Under the pieces are notes generated by a model. That model was not told the origin of the DNA, searched no databases, and saw only the letters and a list, made by a program, of their open reading frames with translations. Both the position numbers and the translations under genes were made by a program. Positions 26,290 through 36,108 of a stretch of DNA of 64,000 bases are shown here, in pieces. Positions within the stretch are counted from its first letter, which is position 1; every line of letters starts with the position of its first letter. Source of the DNA: an uncultured bacterium (lineage in GTDB: Bacteria; Desulfobacterota; BSN033; UBA1163); NCBI GenBank assembly GCA_938002255.1, contig CALLAL010000008.1, positions 1 to 64,000 on the forward strand, written 5' to 3'.

Positions 26290-27075
26290 ATGGCACTTGA
26301 TGAAAAGATCATTACTCAGGCGATTATTGATCGTTACTATGAAAAATTGAAGGCGAGCCTTTCAGTGGATGTAGCCGTCGTGGGAGGTGGGCCCTCGGGG
26401 TTGGTCTGTGCCTATTACTTAGTGAAACAGGGGTTTAAAATTGCCCTTTTTGAGAGAAAGCTTTCGATTGGAGGAGGCATGTGGGGAGGAGGGATGATGT
26501 TTAATGAAATTGTCGTCCAGGAGGAGGGGAAAAAAGTTCTTGATGAGTTTGGCATTCGAACCTTGCCCTATACCCAGGGTTATTATACTTCCGATTCGAT
26601 TGAAACCGTCTCAACACTCTGTTCTATGGCGGTGAGGTCTGGAGTGACGATTTTCAATCTGATGAGTGCGGAGGATCTCATTCTCAGAGGGAATCGAGTT
26701 TCGGGTTTGGTGGTTAATTGGACAGCCGTGGAGATGGCTCATTTACATGTGGATCCTTTGACCATTGAGGCGAAATGTGTTGTGGATGCAACGGGTCATG
26801 CAACAGAGGTGGTTTCTATTCTTCAGAAGAAGAATGATATAAAACTTTTTACTCAGACGGGGAAGATTGTGGGTGAGAAGTCTCTTTGGGCAGAGGTGGC
26901 TGAGAAGGACACGATGGCGAATACGAGGGAGGTCTTTCCCGGGCTTTATGTCTGCGGGATGGCAGCCAATGCCACTTTTGGATCGTACCGAATGGGCCCG
27001 ATTTTCGGGGGAATGCTTCTATCAGGGCAGAGCGTTGCGGTTTTGATTACAGAGGCATTGAGGAGTTCAACATGA
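26290..27075 (+). CDS. thi4: Thi4-type thiazole synthase (His-type, sulfide-dependent)
   Basis: It makes the thiazole half of thiamine from NAD, glycine and sulfur. The 261-residue protein has the dinucleotide site [17 protein letters not shown], the [11 protein letters not shown] loop and a C-terminal [25 protein letters not shown] block. At the place of the yeast suicide Cys205 (before M-D-P) it has His153 (LHVDP), as in archaeal enzymes that use free sulfide and turn over. This suits an anaerobic, sulfide-rich cell. It is the first gene of the riboswitch operon and overlaps thiDN by 4 bases. Confidence 0.93.
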   Translation: MALDEKIITQAIIDRYYEKLKASLSVDVAVVGGGPSGLVCAYYLVKQGFKIALFERKLSIGGGMWGGGMMFNEIVVQEEGKKVLDEFGIRTLPYTQGYYTSDSIETVSTLCSMAVRSGVTIFNLMSAEDLILRGNRVSGLVVNWTAVEMAHLHVDPLTIEAKCVVDATGHATEVVSILQKKNDIKLFTQTGKIVGEKSLWAEVAEKDTMANTREVFPGLYVCGMAANATFGSYRMGPIFGGMLLSGQSVAVLITEALRSST

Positions 27076-28400
27076 AAAGAGTACTCACGATTGCTGGATC
27101 AGATTCAGGAGGGGGAGCGGGGATCCAGGCAGATCTGAAGGCCATTACCCTGTTGGGGGGGTACGGGATGAGTGTGGTGACTGCTCTGACCGCACAGAAT
27201 ACCCTGGGTGTTCAAGCCATTTATGAGATTCCTGCCTCCTTTGTTGAAAAGCAGATCGATTCTGTCCTGACCGATATGGGGGTGGACGCCATTAAAACAG
27301 GGATGCTCGCCAATACAGAGATCATTGAAGTCGTGGCAAAGAAGATCAAACAATACGGCGTGAAAAGGATTGTTGTTGATCCTGTTATGGTGGCCAAAGG
27401 GGGAGACCGTTTGCTTCGACAGGAGGCGATTGATGGTCTCATCCGGAAGTTGATTCCCCTCGCCACAGTCGTCACTCCTAACCTCCCGGAGGCCTCTGTG
27501 TTAAGCGGGATGAAAATTGACTCACTGGATGGAATGAAGAGAGCTGCTCGCCAGATCTTTGAATTAGGAGCCAGGAATGTCGTGGTCAAAGGGGGACATC
27601 TCAAAGGAAAGGCAATCGATCTCCTTTATGATGGGAGGCAGTATTTCAAAATAGAAGCCCAGAGAGTGAAGACGAAAAATACTCATGGAACAGGTTGTAC
27701 GTTTGCTTCTGCCTTGGCCACCTGCCTGGCCAAAGGAGAATCCATGGTGGATGCGGTCCAACACGCCAAGGACTTCATCACCCTTGCGATTCAACATAGC
27801 CTCAGCCTTGGGCAGGGGACCGGGCCAACCAATCCAGCGGCGTTTGTTCTTCGAGAAGGGGAACGTTATCACGTGATTCAGGAATTAAAAAGAGCCATGG
27901 TGATCTTAAAAGAGGCAAAGATCGGGCATCTCATTCCAGAGGTTTCTTCCAACCTTGGCTTTGGACTTGCCGGGGCTCAGGGGCGGGAGGATATCGCCGC
28001 TTTCCCAGGAAGGATCGTTCGCTTTAGGGAATCCATGGTTACATGGAGCGATCCGGAGTTTGGGGCTTCGAAACATATTGCAAACATCATTCTCACCGTG
28101 ATGCGATTCAGTCCTGAGTATCGGTCAGCCATGAATATCCGTTACTCGAAAGAGGATGTCGCTCGTTGGAAGAAAAGAGGTTTTGTCGGGGGTTCTTTTG
28201 ATCGGCGGTTGGAACCTAAGAGAGTGAAAGAGACGGAGGGTTCTTCATTGGAGTGGGGAGTGAATGAAGTATTGAAAAGAATGAAACGCGTTCCAGATTT
28301 CATCTACGATGAAGGGGGGATTGGAAAAGAGCCCATGATCAGGGTTCTGGGACGAAATCCTATGGACGTCGTTCAGAAAGTGTTGAAAGCAGGACGATAA
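27072..28400 (+). CDS. thiDN: ThiDN: HMP(-P) kinase fused to ThiN thiamine-phosphate synthase
   Basis: Residues 1 to about 265 are ThiD, with [20 protein letters not shown] and the nucleotide site [15 protein letters not shown]. Residues about 270-442 are ThiN ([32 protein letters not shown] onward to [10 protein letters not shown]), which replaces ThiE in joining the thiazole and pyrimidine phosphates. The same fusion is known in archaea and Thermotogales. Together with thi4 it forms an archaeal-style thiamine branch in a bacterial operon. No thiE, thiG or thiC is in the window. Confidence 0.93.
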   Translation: MKRVLTIAGSDSGGGAGIQADLKAITLLGGYGMSVVTALTAQNTLGVQAIYEIPASFVEKQIDSVLTDMGVDAIKTGMLANTEIIEVVAKKIKQYGVKRIVVDPVMVAKGGDRLLRQEAIDGLIRKLIPLATVVTPNLPEASVLSGMKIDSLDGMKRAARQIFELGARNVVVKGGHLKGKAIDLLYDGRQYFKIEAQRVKTKNTHGTGCTFASALATCLAKGESMVDAVQHAKDFITLAIQHSLSLGQGTGPTNPAAFVLREGERYHVIQELKRAMVILKEAKIGHLIPEVSSNLGFGLAGAQGREDIAAFPGRIVRFRESMVTWSDPEFGASKHIANIILTVMRFSPEYRSAMNIRYSKEDVARWKKRGFVGGSFDRRLEPKRVKETEGSSLEWGVNEVLKRMKRVPDFIYDEGGIGKEPMIRVLGRNPMDVVQKVLKAGR

Positions 28401-28548
28401 AGCAATGGCAAATGTCAGAGGTCCATGGTTAGAAGAATGTCAGATTTCAAAACCGAAATGTTGGATCCCTTTCTGTTCCGTCTCGGAGAGTTGACCTTTG
28501 GACTTCCTTTGAACATGGGGTTTAGACATTTAATTTCGGGGGGCAAAG

Positions 28549-29859
28549 ATGGCTGGGATAGAACCTACACCCAAGGAGGAGAGGAATTTAGGAGGATGGG
28601 ATTTTTTTCTGCTCTGGGCAGGGGCGGCCGTCTCTTTGGCGGAGATATGGGCCGGAAGTCTTATCGTCCCCATGGGTCTGGGTCTTGGGCTCTGGGCTAT
28701 TCTCCTGGGTCACCTCATCGGGAATACCCCTTTTGCTTTTGGCGGGCTGATGGGAAGTCAATGGGGTATTCCCACCATGGTCTCCGTTCGCCCTTCATTT
28801 GGAATTAGGGGATCTTATTTCGCTGCCGGGCTCAATGTGATCCAGCTGATCGGTTGGACTGCGGTCATGCTGATTATCTGTGGGGGAGCAGCGGATGCGA
28901 TCTCTCAATTTTACGGATATTCCAATCCTCAACTCTGGGTTATTCTTTCTGGTGTGATCACCACGCTCTGGGCCCTCATGGGGCATGGAATCTGGAAGTG
29001 GTTGCAGCGGATTTCCGTGGGTGCCTTATTAATTCTATGTGTGGTCATGACCACTATTGTCTTCGGACAATATGGTTGGGACATGCTCCATCAAATCCCG
29101 AATCAAGGAAGTTTTCCTTTCATGGTGGGGATGGATCTGGTGATCGCCATGCCCATCTCATGGCTCCCCCTGGTTTCCGACTATTCTCGTTTTGCCACAA
29201 GTTCGAAATCCAGTTTCTGGGGAACCTGGATCGGTTATTTTATCGTTTCTTCATGGATGTATCTTATAGGTTTATCGGCTTCATTAGCCACCCAGTCTTC
29301 TGATCCTTCAGGGGTTGTGATGCATCTGATGGTAGGGTTCGGATGGGCGATTCCTGCGTTGATCATCGTTCTCATCTCTACCTTTACCACCACTTTTCTG
29401 GATATCTATTCGGCAGCCATTTCAGGGTTAAATATCTTTCCCGATCTGGGTGAACGAAAAGGGGTGATCCTCGGGGGGGCAATGGGGACAGGTCTTGCTC
29501 TGATCTTTCCCACCCTTCTCCATTATGAACATTTTCTTCTCTTTATCGGTGCCATGTTCTGTCCCCTCTTCGGGATTGTTCTGGTTGATTACTTTATTCT
29601 AAGGAGAGGAAAAATTGACCTGAAGGATCTTTATCAGAAAGAGGGGGCATACTGGTACTGGAGAGGGGTGAATCCCGTGGCTCTTATTTCCTGGGGTATT
29701 GGATTCGTCATCTATCTGGGGTTCTCACCGATGTTGATGGAGAAGGTCCTTCAGATCAAGGCCGGGTTTCCATGGCCCCTGGGTTCTTCACTCCCGAGTC
29801 TGATACTGGCAGGGTTTATTTATTTTCTAATGAAGGTGTGGGTTAAACCAAAGCCATGA
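28549..29859 (+). CDS. cytX: NCS1-family permease, probable HMP transporter CytX
   Basis: A 436-residue membrane protein of the cytosine/purine/uracil/thiamine/allantoin permease family with about twelve hydrophobic segments and the family opening GGWDFFLLWAGAAVSLAEI. Riboswitch-linked members named CytX are thought to import hydroxymethylpyrimidine. Its place third in the TPP-controlled unit supports the same role, supplying HMP to ThiD. GGGGGGC precedes the ATG after a 148-nt gap from thiDN. Confidence 0.85.
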   Translation: MAGIEPTPKEERNLGGWDFFLLWAGAAVSLAEIWAGSLIVPMGLGLGLWAILLGHLIGNTPFAFGGLMGSQWGIPTMVSVRPSFGIRGSYFAAGLNVIQLIGWTAVMLIICGGAADAISQFYGYSNPQLWVILSGVITTLWALMGHGIWKWLQRISVGALLILCVVMTTIVFGQYGWDMLHQIPNQGSFPFMVGMDLVIAMPISWLPLVSDYSRFATSSKSSFWGTWIGYFIVSSWMYLIGLSASLATQSSDPSGVVMHLMVGFGWAIPALIIVLISTFTTTFLDIYSAAISGLNIFPDLGERKGVILGGAMGTGLALIFPTLLHYEHFLLFIGAMFCPLFGIVLVDYFILRRGKIDLKDLYQKEGAYWYWRGVNPVALISWGIGFVIYLGFSPMLMEKVLQIKAGFPWPLGSSLPSLILAGFIYFLMKVWVKPKP

Positions 29860-29903
29860 GGGTGGGGAAGAAGGCTGAATTTTCCCCCAAGGGTCTGAGG
29901 GAT

Positions 29904-31841
29904 TCAAACGGTTTCTAAAATGTTCTTGATGGTCTGGGCGAGATGATCGATATCAAAGGGTTTCTGAATAAAGCCATCACAGCCCTTGGCCATGATGTTG
30001 GAAGCTTCCCCATCCAGACTATAACCGCTTGACAGAAGAACTTTCACCTCCGGAGAAATTTCTTTGAGTCGGTCATAGACCTCTCCGCCACCCATATGGG
30101 GCATGATGATATCCAGAATCACCAAATCGATGGTTCCATGGTGTTCTTTGAAGATTTCGATCGCCTTTGGCCCTCCCTTGGCTACCAAGGGCTGGTAGCC
30201 CAGGACCTTTAAGATTTTTTCTCCTACCTCCAGAATGACCTCTTCATCGTCTACCAGAAGGATTTTGCCGGTCGGTTTTAACTGCGGCGCGGAAGACGTC
30301 TTTTGGGGTGGCAAGACTTGGGTCGAAACGGGCAGATAGATCTTGAAGGTTGACCCATGCCCTTTCTGGGATTCCACTTCAATAAAACCGCCGTGTCCTT
30401 TGACGATTCCGTAAGTTGCAGCCAACCCCAACCCTGTTCCTCTGCCTCCTTGTTTGGTGGTAAAGAAAGGATCAAAGATGCGATGGAGGGTTTCTGGGTC
30501 CATTCCCACACCCTGATCAGAAACGGTGAGAAGAACATAATCTCCGGGTTTAGGAAGGTCCCCTTTACCTGGCAACTCATTTACTTTGACATTGGCGGTT
30601 GTTAAAGAGAGGTCTCCTCCCTCTGGCATGGCGTCAGCGGCATTGACTAAAAGATTCATTAAAACTTGTTCGATCTGACTTTGATCTGCCTCACAGGGAA
30701 GGAGGTTTTCCGCAAGATCTCTATGAAGGGTAATATTCTTTCTTGTCCTCCAAAAGATTTCAGACGTATCGATAATCAACCGGTTTAAATCTATCGGTCT
30801 TAATTCATAGCGACCCTTTCGTGCATACCCCAACAATTGAGCGGTCAATTGTGAACCACTTTGAACCTGCTTCTCGATCATTTTCACCATTGCATAATGA
30901 GGATGGGATGTATCCATATCTAAAAGCATAAGAGAGGCATTTCCCTGAATGACCATTAAGAGGTTGTTAAAATCATGGGCAATCCCCCCTGCCAGTGTTC
31001 CAATGGCCTCCATCTTCTGGGACTGAATGAGTTGGGCCTCCATTCTTTTCTGCTCACTCAAATCGGTCAGGATCACGATGAGGCTTCTCTGCGTTTCTTC
31101 GATGATTGGAAGAAGGCGGAGATCCATCGGCTTTTCATTGACGATCAGAGGTCCATTCACATGAACCGGCAGAGGTTTAGAAGGTACACCGGCCTGATGG
31201 AGAATTTCTTTGATCTTTGGACGGTCTGATGGCAGAAAGAGTTCAATAAAATCCGATGAGAGAAGTTGATCCTCAGTTCGGTTTGTTAAGGTCATAGCCC
31301 GCGGATTGGTATAAACGATTTTGCCCTGGGGAGTGATCTCAAAAATTCCCTCCACCATGCTGTTCAGAATGACCTCAAAATGTTTTTTCACAGAGAGGAG
31401 TTCTGTCGTTATGTTGCGTGCGTAGACCTCCTCAATCCCAATGATTTTTGGAGGAGAGGATGCACCGGTTCTTCGATCCGCTAAGGCGAGGCTGGCCAAG
31501 ATATGTTTTGCCATCTTATCCAGAGAGCCTTTGGCAATACAGGCATCTGCTCCGAAGGAGGCGTAATCGACTTCCTGTTCAGCCGCAATGGCTGAAAGAA
31601 TGATGAGATACGTTTCTTTGAGGGCAGGCGTTTTTCGAATGATTTGACATAGTTTCTCTCCACTGATATGGGGCATGATCAGATCGATGAAGATGATGTC
31701 CGGGGTAAAGGTTTTGAGTCGTTCTAGTGCTGAAAGACCGTTATCCGCTGTCAGGACCTGATGGCCTTCTTTCTCAAGCAGTTGAGACATAAACGTCAAC
31801 ATGAGAGGGTGGTTGTCCACGACCAAGATCTTCTTTTTCAT
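29904..31841 (-). CDS. Hybrid sensor kinase REC-PAS-HisKA-HATPase-REC
   Basis: A 645-residue soluble kinase. An N-terminal receiver (about 1-120) has Asp53 (FIDLIMP). A PAS domain (about 155-265) follows, then the HisKA box with His289 (GGIAHDFNNLL), a HATPase domain with NLLVNAADAM, DQGVGMD and GTGLGLA, and a C-terminal receiver (about 523-640) with Asp577 (VILDIIMP). No membrane segments are seen, so it senses an internal or relayed signal. It is 120 nt downstream of the Hpt gene and probably part of the same phosphorelay. Confidence 0.92.
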   Translation of the reverse strand: MKKKILVVDNHPLMLTFMSQLLEKEGHQVLTADNGLSALERLKTFTPDIIFIDLIMPHISGEKLCQIIRKTPALKETYLIILSAIAAEQEVDYASFGADACIAKGSLDKMAKHILASLALADRRTGASSPPKIIGIEEVYARNITTELLSVKKHFEVILNSMVEGIFEITPQGKIVYTNPRAMTLTNRTEDQLLSSDFIELFLPSDRPKIKEILHQAGVPSKPLPVHVNGPLIVNEKPMDLRLLPIIEETQRSLIVILTDLSEQKRMEAQLIQSQKMEAIGTLAGGIAHDFNNLLMVIQGNASLMLLDMDTSHPHYAMVKMIEKQVQSGSQLTAQLLGYARKGRYELRPIDLNRLIIDTSEIFWRTRKNITLHRDLAENLLPCEADQSQIEQVLMNLLVNAADAMPEGGDLSLTTANVKVNELPGKGDLPKPGDYVLLTVSDQGVGMDPETLHRIFDPFFTTKQGGRGTGLGLAATYGIVKGHGGFIEVESQKGHGSTFKIYLPVSTQVLPPQKTSSAPQLKPTGKILLVDDEEVILEVGEKILKVLGYQPLVAKGGPKAIEIFKEHHGTIDLVILDIIMPHMGGGEVYDRLKEISPEVKVLLSSGYSLDGEASNIMAKGCDGFIQKPFDIDHLAQTIKNILETV

Positions 31842-31961
31842 CTTCTTCCCATCCTAAAAAATCCTTAGTGGATTCCGAACGTTCTTTTCCCTTTCCCATG
31901 CCTCCATGAGAAGAGCACGATCCTTAATTTGAGCAGAAAAAGTTTTAAGAGGATTCGACGA

Positions 31962-32297
31962 TTAGGCATCTTTAAACTTCTTGTTCAGGGCAAGGGTCAC
32001 TGCTTCAAGGGTCTTTTTGATCAAAAGAAGTTCAGATTGAATCTCATCTAATTGATTCAATCCTAATGACCTCTCAATTTTCTTTGCCGCATCTTGAATT
32101 TCTGTGAGTCCAAGAATTCCGGCAGCTCCTTTGATGGAGTGGGCCAACCTTTCAACTACAGAAACTTCCTTCATTTTTAGAGCCCTTTCAAGATTTGATA
32201 ATTCTAAAGTCGCTGTCTTCTGAAAAAGGAATAGAAACTCCCGACACTCTTTTTCTTCTATCTCAAGACGACTTGCCAATTCTTTGATATTCATCAA
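31962..32297 (-). CDS. Stand-alone Hpt (histidine phosphotransfer) protein
   Basis: A 111-residue four-helix protein with the phospho-acceptor motif His53 in LAHSIKGAAGILGL. Such proteins carry phosphate between receiver domains. The ATG overlaps the stop of the HTH gene (32297-32294, ATGA), so the two are made together. Its likely partners are the two receivers of the hybrid kinase downstream. Confidence 0.88.
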   Translation of the reverse strand: MMNIKELASRLEIEEKECREFLFLFQKTATLELSNLERALKMKEVSVVERLAHSIKGAAGILGLTEIQDAAKKIERSLGLNQLDEIQSELLLIKKTLEAVTLALNKKFKDA

Positions 32298-32506
32298 CCC
32301 TTCTCCTCTTCCTCAGAGCTTTGAGGCAATTCTTCTCCTTTTAAAAAACGGTAGAGCTCGGATTGAAGAATTCTCCAGCCTTTGCCTGCTTTGATCGCCT
32401 TGATTCTTCCAAGGCGAATGTATTTTAGGAGTGTGGGTTTGGAAACTTTTAAGTATTCCATTGCCTCATCGGTTGTTAGAACATCATCTTTTTCTTTCAA
32501 TGACAC
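32294..32506 (-). CDS. Small excisionase-type (MerR-like) HTH DNA-binding protein
   Basis: A 70-residue protein with a single winged helix-turn-helix of the HTH_17 or excisionase family: LTTDEAMEYLKVSKPTLLKYIRLGRIKAIKAGKGWRI. Phage excisionases share this fold, but no phage genes lie nearby. Coupling to an Hpt gene and a hybrid kinase suggests that it is the output or an autoregulator of the operon. Tandem 10-bp repeats lie at its promoter (32541-32560). Confidence 0.83.
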   Translation of the reverse strand: MSLKEKDDVLTTDEAMEYLKVSKPTLLKYIRLGRIKAIKAGKGWRILQSELYRFLKGEELPQSSEEEEKG

Positions 32507-32540
32507 TCTATTTCTCCCAATTTACCGGTTTTTAATCCAT

Positions 32541-32567
32541 TTTTAGCAAATTTTAGCAAAAATTATA
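32541..32567 (-). promoter_or_regulatory. Promoter with tandem operator of the HTH-Hpt-kinase operon
   Basis: TTTTAGCAAA is repeated exactly head-to-tail at 32541-32550 and 32551-32560. On the minus strand a perfect -10 TATAAT (32567-32562) adjoins it, with a weak -35 (TAAAAA near 32590). Transcription would start inside the repeats, the classic place for a repressor site. Confidence 0.5.
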
Positions 32568-32737
32568 CCGATGGAGCCGGAAGTTTTTATCTTGGGATAA
32601 CTTGCTGTATTTCTAATATGTTTCTATTCAATCAGGCATTAGAAGCGATTTTTTAATTGTTGGCTTTGTTCAAAAAAGGATAAGGAGACACAAGATTTGG
32701 ACACTTTAAAAAGTAGGGATAGGATCAAAAAGAAGGG

Positions 32738-33451
32738 TTAGGTTTCACCAAGATAGGCTTTACGGACCATTTCGTTTTGACGGAGGGATTCTGCTTTGTC
32801 TCTTAGAACGATAGAACCGGATTGAAGGACATATCCGCGACTTGCCACTTGAAGAGCCATACGAGCATTCTGTTCTACCAACAGGATAGTGGTCCCATCT
32901 GCATGGAGTTGACGGATCGTCGCAAAGATGATGTCCACAAGCACAGGGGCTAATCCCATGGAGGGCTCATCCATAAGAAGGACACTGGGATTGGCCATCA
33001 AAGCCCGTCCAGTAGCAAGCATCTGCTGTTCTCCACCGCTGAGTGTCCCTCCCAACTGTTTTTGCCGTTCCCGAAGTCTTGGGAATAGGTTGAACACCCG
33101 TTCGAGATTTGACTCAATCTGATGCCGATCTGTAATCGCAAAGGCCCCCATTTCAAGATTTTCTCGTACAGTCAATCGGCCAAAGATCCGACGGCCCTCA
33201 GGGACCTGAACAACCCCTTTTGCCACAATCTCATGAGGTCGATAGCGAGTGAGTTCTTCGCCCTCTAAACGGATCGATCCAAGGCGCGGCTTGAGCAAAC
33301 CACTGGTCGTTTTGAGCATGGTGCTTTTTCCTGCCCCATTGGCTCCGATGAGGGTAACAATCTCTCCCCTTTCAACATCGAGGGAGACCCCTTTCAGGGC
33401 ATGAATATGGCCATAGTAGGTATGGACGTTTTCGATTTCAAGCAAAACCAT
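32738..33451 (-). CDS. livF: Branched-chain amino-acid ABC transporter ATPase LivF
   Basis: A 237-residue ABC ATPase: Walker A GANGAGKST, signature LSGGEQQML, Walker B LLMDEPSMG and the switch His region LLVEQNARMAL. These features and the position beside livG, livM and livH identify the second ATPase of a branched-chain amino-acid (HAAT family) importer. The amide or amino-acid specificity is not certain. Confidence 0.92.
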   Translation of the reverse strand: MVLLEIENVHTYYGHIHALKGVSLDVERGEIVTLIGANGAGKSTMLKTTSGLLKPRLGSIRLEGEELTRYRPHEIVAKGVVQVPEGRRIFGRLTVRENLEMGAFAITDRHQIESNLERVFNLFPRLRERQKQLGGTLSGGEQQMLATGRALMANPSVLLMDEPSMGLAPVLVDIIFATIRQLHADGTTILLVEQNARMALQVASRGYVLQSGSIVLRDKAESLRQNEMVRKAYLGET

Positions 33452-33552
33452 AGTTTAGTCTCTAAGCCATATTGTTTTATCGTCGCATCGTTTTTCAATT
33501 GGCTTGGTTAGAAAATTAAGCCCTATTCGTTCCTATGACATGACCCGACTAT

Positions 33553-34356
33553 TTAATGGTGGGACTGTGCGACTCTTTGGTTTTCTTCGCCTGCACCTCC
33601 CCTGCCCAAATAGGCTTCAATCACTTTTGGATTTTTTTGAATTTCCGTCGGTGTTCCTTCAGCGATCTTTTCTCCATAATCCAGGACCGTGACTGTTTCG
33701 GAGATTCCCATCACGACCCTCATCTGGTGCTCGATCAAAAGGATGGTAATGCCCAACGCATCCCGAAGGTGCCGGATGAAATCCATCATATCCTGGGTTT
33801 CTTTCGGATTCATTCCCGCTGTGGGTTCGTCGAGAAGCAGTAGCTTTGGACGTGACGCAAGGGCGCGGGCAATCTCCAGCCGGCGCTGATCTCCGTAAGG
33901 AAGATTCTTTGCCAAAAAATCTCCTTTACCAGTCAGATTTACAAATTTCAGGAGTCTTAAGGCTTCCTCTGTAGCCTCTTTCTCCTCTTTGCGTGTGGCA
34001 GGGGTGCCAAAGACGATGCCGAAAAAACTGGCCCGAAGATGACCATGGAGTCCGACGAGAATGTTTTCCATGGCTGTCAGATTAGGAAAGAGACGAATGT
34101 TTTGATAGGTTCTGGAGATCCCGAGACGGACGATCCGATCTGGAAGGAGGCCTACCAGAGAATGGTTGTTAAAAATGATCTGTCCTTCTTCAGGCTTATA
34201 AAATCCAGTGATGCAATTAAAAAAGGTCGTTTTGCCGGCACCATTAGGTCCAATGATGCTATGGATGCTTTTTTCGCGAATGGCAAGGTCCAATTCACCT
34301 ACAGCCACCAATCCCCCAAAACGTTTTGTTACCTTTTTCGCAATCAGGATGTCCAT
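33553..34356 (-). CDS. livG: Branched-chain amino-acid ABC transporter ATPase LivG
   Basis: A 267-residue ABC ATPase with GPNGAGKTT (Walker A), YGDQRRLEIARAL as a variant signature, LLLDEPTAGMN (Walker B) and LIEHQMRVVM (switch). It forms the ATPase pair with LivF. It starts 9 nt after the livM stop and is followed by a 101-nt gap before livF. Confidence 0.92.
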   Translation of the reverse strand: MDILIAKKVTKRFGGLVAVGELDLAIREKSIHSIIGPNGAGKTTFFNCITGFYKPEEGQIIFNNHSLVGLLPDRIVRLGISRTYQNIRLFPNLTAMENILVGLHGHLRASFFGIVFGTPATRKEEKEATEEALRLLKFVNLTGKGDFLAKNLPYGDQRRLEIARALASRPKLLLLDEPTAGMNPKETQDMMDFIRHLRDALGITILLIEHQMRVVMGISETVTVLDYGEKIAEGTPTEIQKNPKVIEAYLGRGGAGEENQRVAQSHH

Positions 34357-34365
34357 ATGGGTGTT

Positions 34366-36024
34366 TCAATTCCCCTCGGGTTGATCTGGTTCTTTTTCTT
34401 CATCCTCATGGAATTCACGACGATGGACAGCTTCTGGCCAGAGTCCTTCGGGTTTGAGTAGCATCATTGCAACCAGAACGGCACCATAGACAAAGAGTCG
34501 GTATTCTGCAAATTCCCGTAATAATTCGGGCAATCCCACCAGTGCGGCAGCTCCAACAATCACACCCGGAATGGAGCCCATACCGCCAACAATGATGACA
34601 CAGAGAATGTTGATGGAGATCATGACATTAAAGCTGTGAGGATAGACCGAGCTCAGTTTGGTTGCAAAGATCGCCCCGCTGATCGCTGAAAAACCAGCTC
34701 CTGTCGCAAAAGCTAACAATTTTGTTGCCACCAGGTTGATTCCCATAGCCTGGGCTACATCCTCGTCCTCACGCATCGCCATCCAGGCCCGTCCCAACCT
34801 TGAGTCCCTAAGACGCAATGAGACAAAGGCGACTAAGAGACATCCTGCAAGAATGAGATAATAAATCTGCTCAGGACCAGAGAACTCAAACCCAAAAATT
34901 CTGGCTTTCGGAATCTTCCCAATGCCCTGTGCACCGCCGAGCCATGGCCTGAGAAAGTCTGACAGAACAAGAATGCGAATGATTTCCCCAAAACCAAGGG
35001 TGGCAATCGCCAGGTAATCCCCTCGCATTTTGAGGACGGGAATCCCAAGCAAAACGCCTGAAATGATTCCAAAGAGTACCGCAAAAGGCAGGGCTTGCCA
35101 GAAAGAGAGGTTGAAGAACCCAAGTTCAGGAGAGGTCAAGACCGCCACGGTGTAAGATCCAATGGCAAAAAAGGCCACATAACCGAGGTCAAGAAGACCT
35201 GCGTATCCGACAACGATATTGAGCCCAAGTCCCAGAAGGACATAGAGGCCTACGATGGTAAAGACCTCGCTCAAGAAGAGTCCGAGGACTTGAGGAAGAA
35301 TGAAAAGGATAAAGACCAGAATAAGAAAACCAAACCCTTTTAGAATGCGTTGGGGGGCAGGGGGAAGCTGACGAAACCCACTCTGAAGGTTTTTTCCCTT
35401 TTTATGCCAGAACATTAAGCAGGTGGTAATCAGAATAAACAGTCCGAGGGCACCCTGAAGGGTCAAGCCATTTGCTGTATAAAGCCATTCATTAATGATG
35501 GCCAAAGGCCCCCAGAGGGCAATGGTGGGCCGCAGGAGGTCCTGCAAAACACCGGCACCGATGATGCTTCCAAGGGAGATCAATAAGATTCGCCGGAGAA
35601 TCATCGGAGAGAGATAAAAAAGGCCTCCGAGAAGGCCAATCCATGATCCGAGGACAAGGAGCATTAAAAGACCGATTCCTTTTTCTTGTCCAAAGGTAAG
35701 AAGGTTGTAAAGGAGGGGAGAAGCATTAATGAAAACCTTCCGCAGATTGACCAGACTCCCGATCACCACCAGGAGAACCAGCAGACCTGCGACCCAAAAA
35801 CCCGTGCAAACCCCATGGGTCAGGAGGGTAAGTGATTTTTCTGCGGTGGTTCGTTTGGCTGAGAGATAACTCATTAGGAATGCGACGATCAACAGCAGGG
35901 TATGGCCCATGGAGATTACATGGGCAATGATATCGCGCTGGCTAAAGGCCTCCACCATTCCAATGAGGGAAAGGAGAACTGCAACCACCCCGCCAATCCA
36001 TCCAATTTTGATTGCCTGTTTCAT
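34366..36024 (-). CDS. livM: LivM-type permease with N-terminal membrane extension
   Basis: The C-terminal ~300 residues are a standard LivM permease (GLNIVVGYAGLLDLGYVAFFAIG, RMREDED-like AMREDEDVAQAMG). The first ~240 residues add about six hydrophobic segments not needed in usual LivM, making 552 residues in all. Extended LivM proteins occur in some lineages. The function of the extra part is unknown. It sits between livH and livG. Confidence 0.9.
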   Translation of the reverse strand: MKQAIKIGWIGGVVAVLLSLIGMVEAFSQRDIIAHVISMGHTLLLIVAFLMSYLSAKRTTAEKSLTLLTHGVCTGFWVAGLLVLLVVIGSLVNLRKVFINASPLLYNLLTFGQEKGIGLLMLLVLGSWIGLLGGLFYLSPMILRRILLISLGSIIGAGVLQDLLRPTIALWGPLAIINEWLYTANGLTLQGALGLFILITTCLMFWHKKGKNLQSGFRQLPPAPQRILKGFGFLILVFILFILPQVLGLFLSEVFTIVGLYVLLGLGLNIVVGYAGLLDLGYVAFFAIGSYTVAVLTSPELGFFNLSFWQALPFAVLFGIISGVLLGIPVLKMRGDYLAIATLGFGEIIRILVLSDFLRPWLGGAQGIGKIPKARIFGFEFSGPEQIYYLILAGCLLVAFVSLRLRDSRLGRAWMAMREDEDVAQAMGINLVATKLLAFATGAGFSAISGAIFATKLSSVYPHSFNVMISINILCVIIVGGMGSIPGVIVGAAALVGLPELLREFAEYRLFVYGAVLVAMMLLKPEGLWPEAVHRREFHEDEEKEPDQPEGN

Positions 36025-36108
36025 ATGCGGGTTTCTACAGTGAACTAAAGTTTCAACGTACCTAAAGCGCGTAACGTTGAAAGTTCAAACTTTTGACCCT
36101 TCGAACTT
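36025..36108. repeat. Simple AGTTTGAAC/GTTGAAAGTT-type repeat in the livH-livM gap
   Basis: The gap contains repeated variants of GTTGAAAGTTC, AGTTTCAACG and TTCGAACTTC around 36045-36105. The pattern resembles the low-complexity AACGTTGAA repeats near 54250 and the hairpin in RNase P RNA. No gene is seen. Confidence 0.4.

Noticed and set aside
28425-28808. Open frame overlapping the permease start
   Set aside because: Its sequence is glycine- and arginine-rich noise in a shifted frame of the permease gene.
32294-32506. Phage excisionase, and hence a prophage or integrative element
   Set aside because: The HTH fold is also used by host regulators, and no integrase, attachment repeat or phage gene is nearby.
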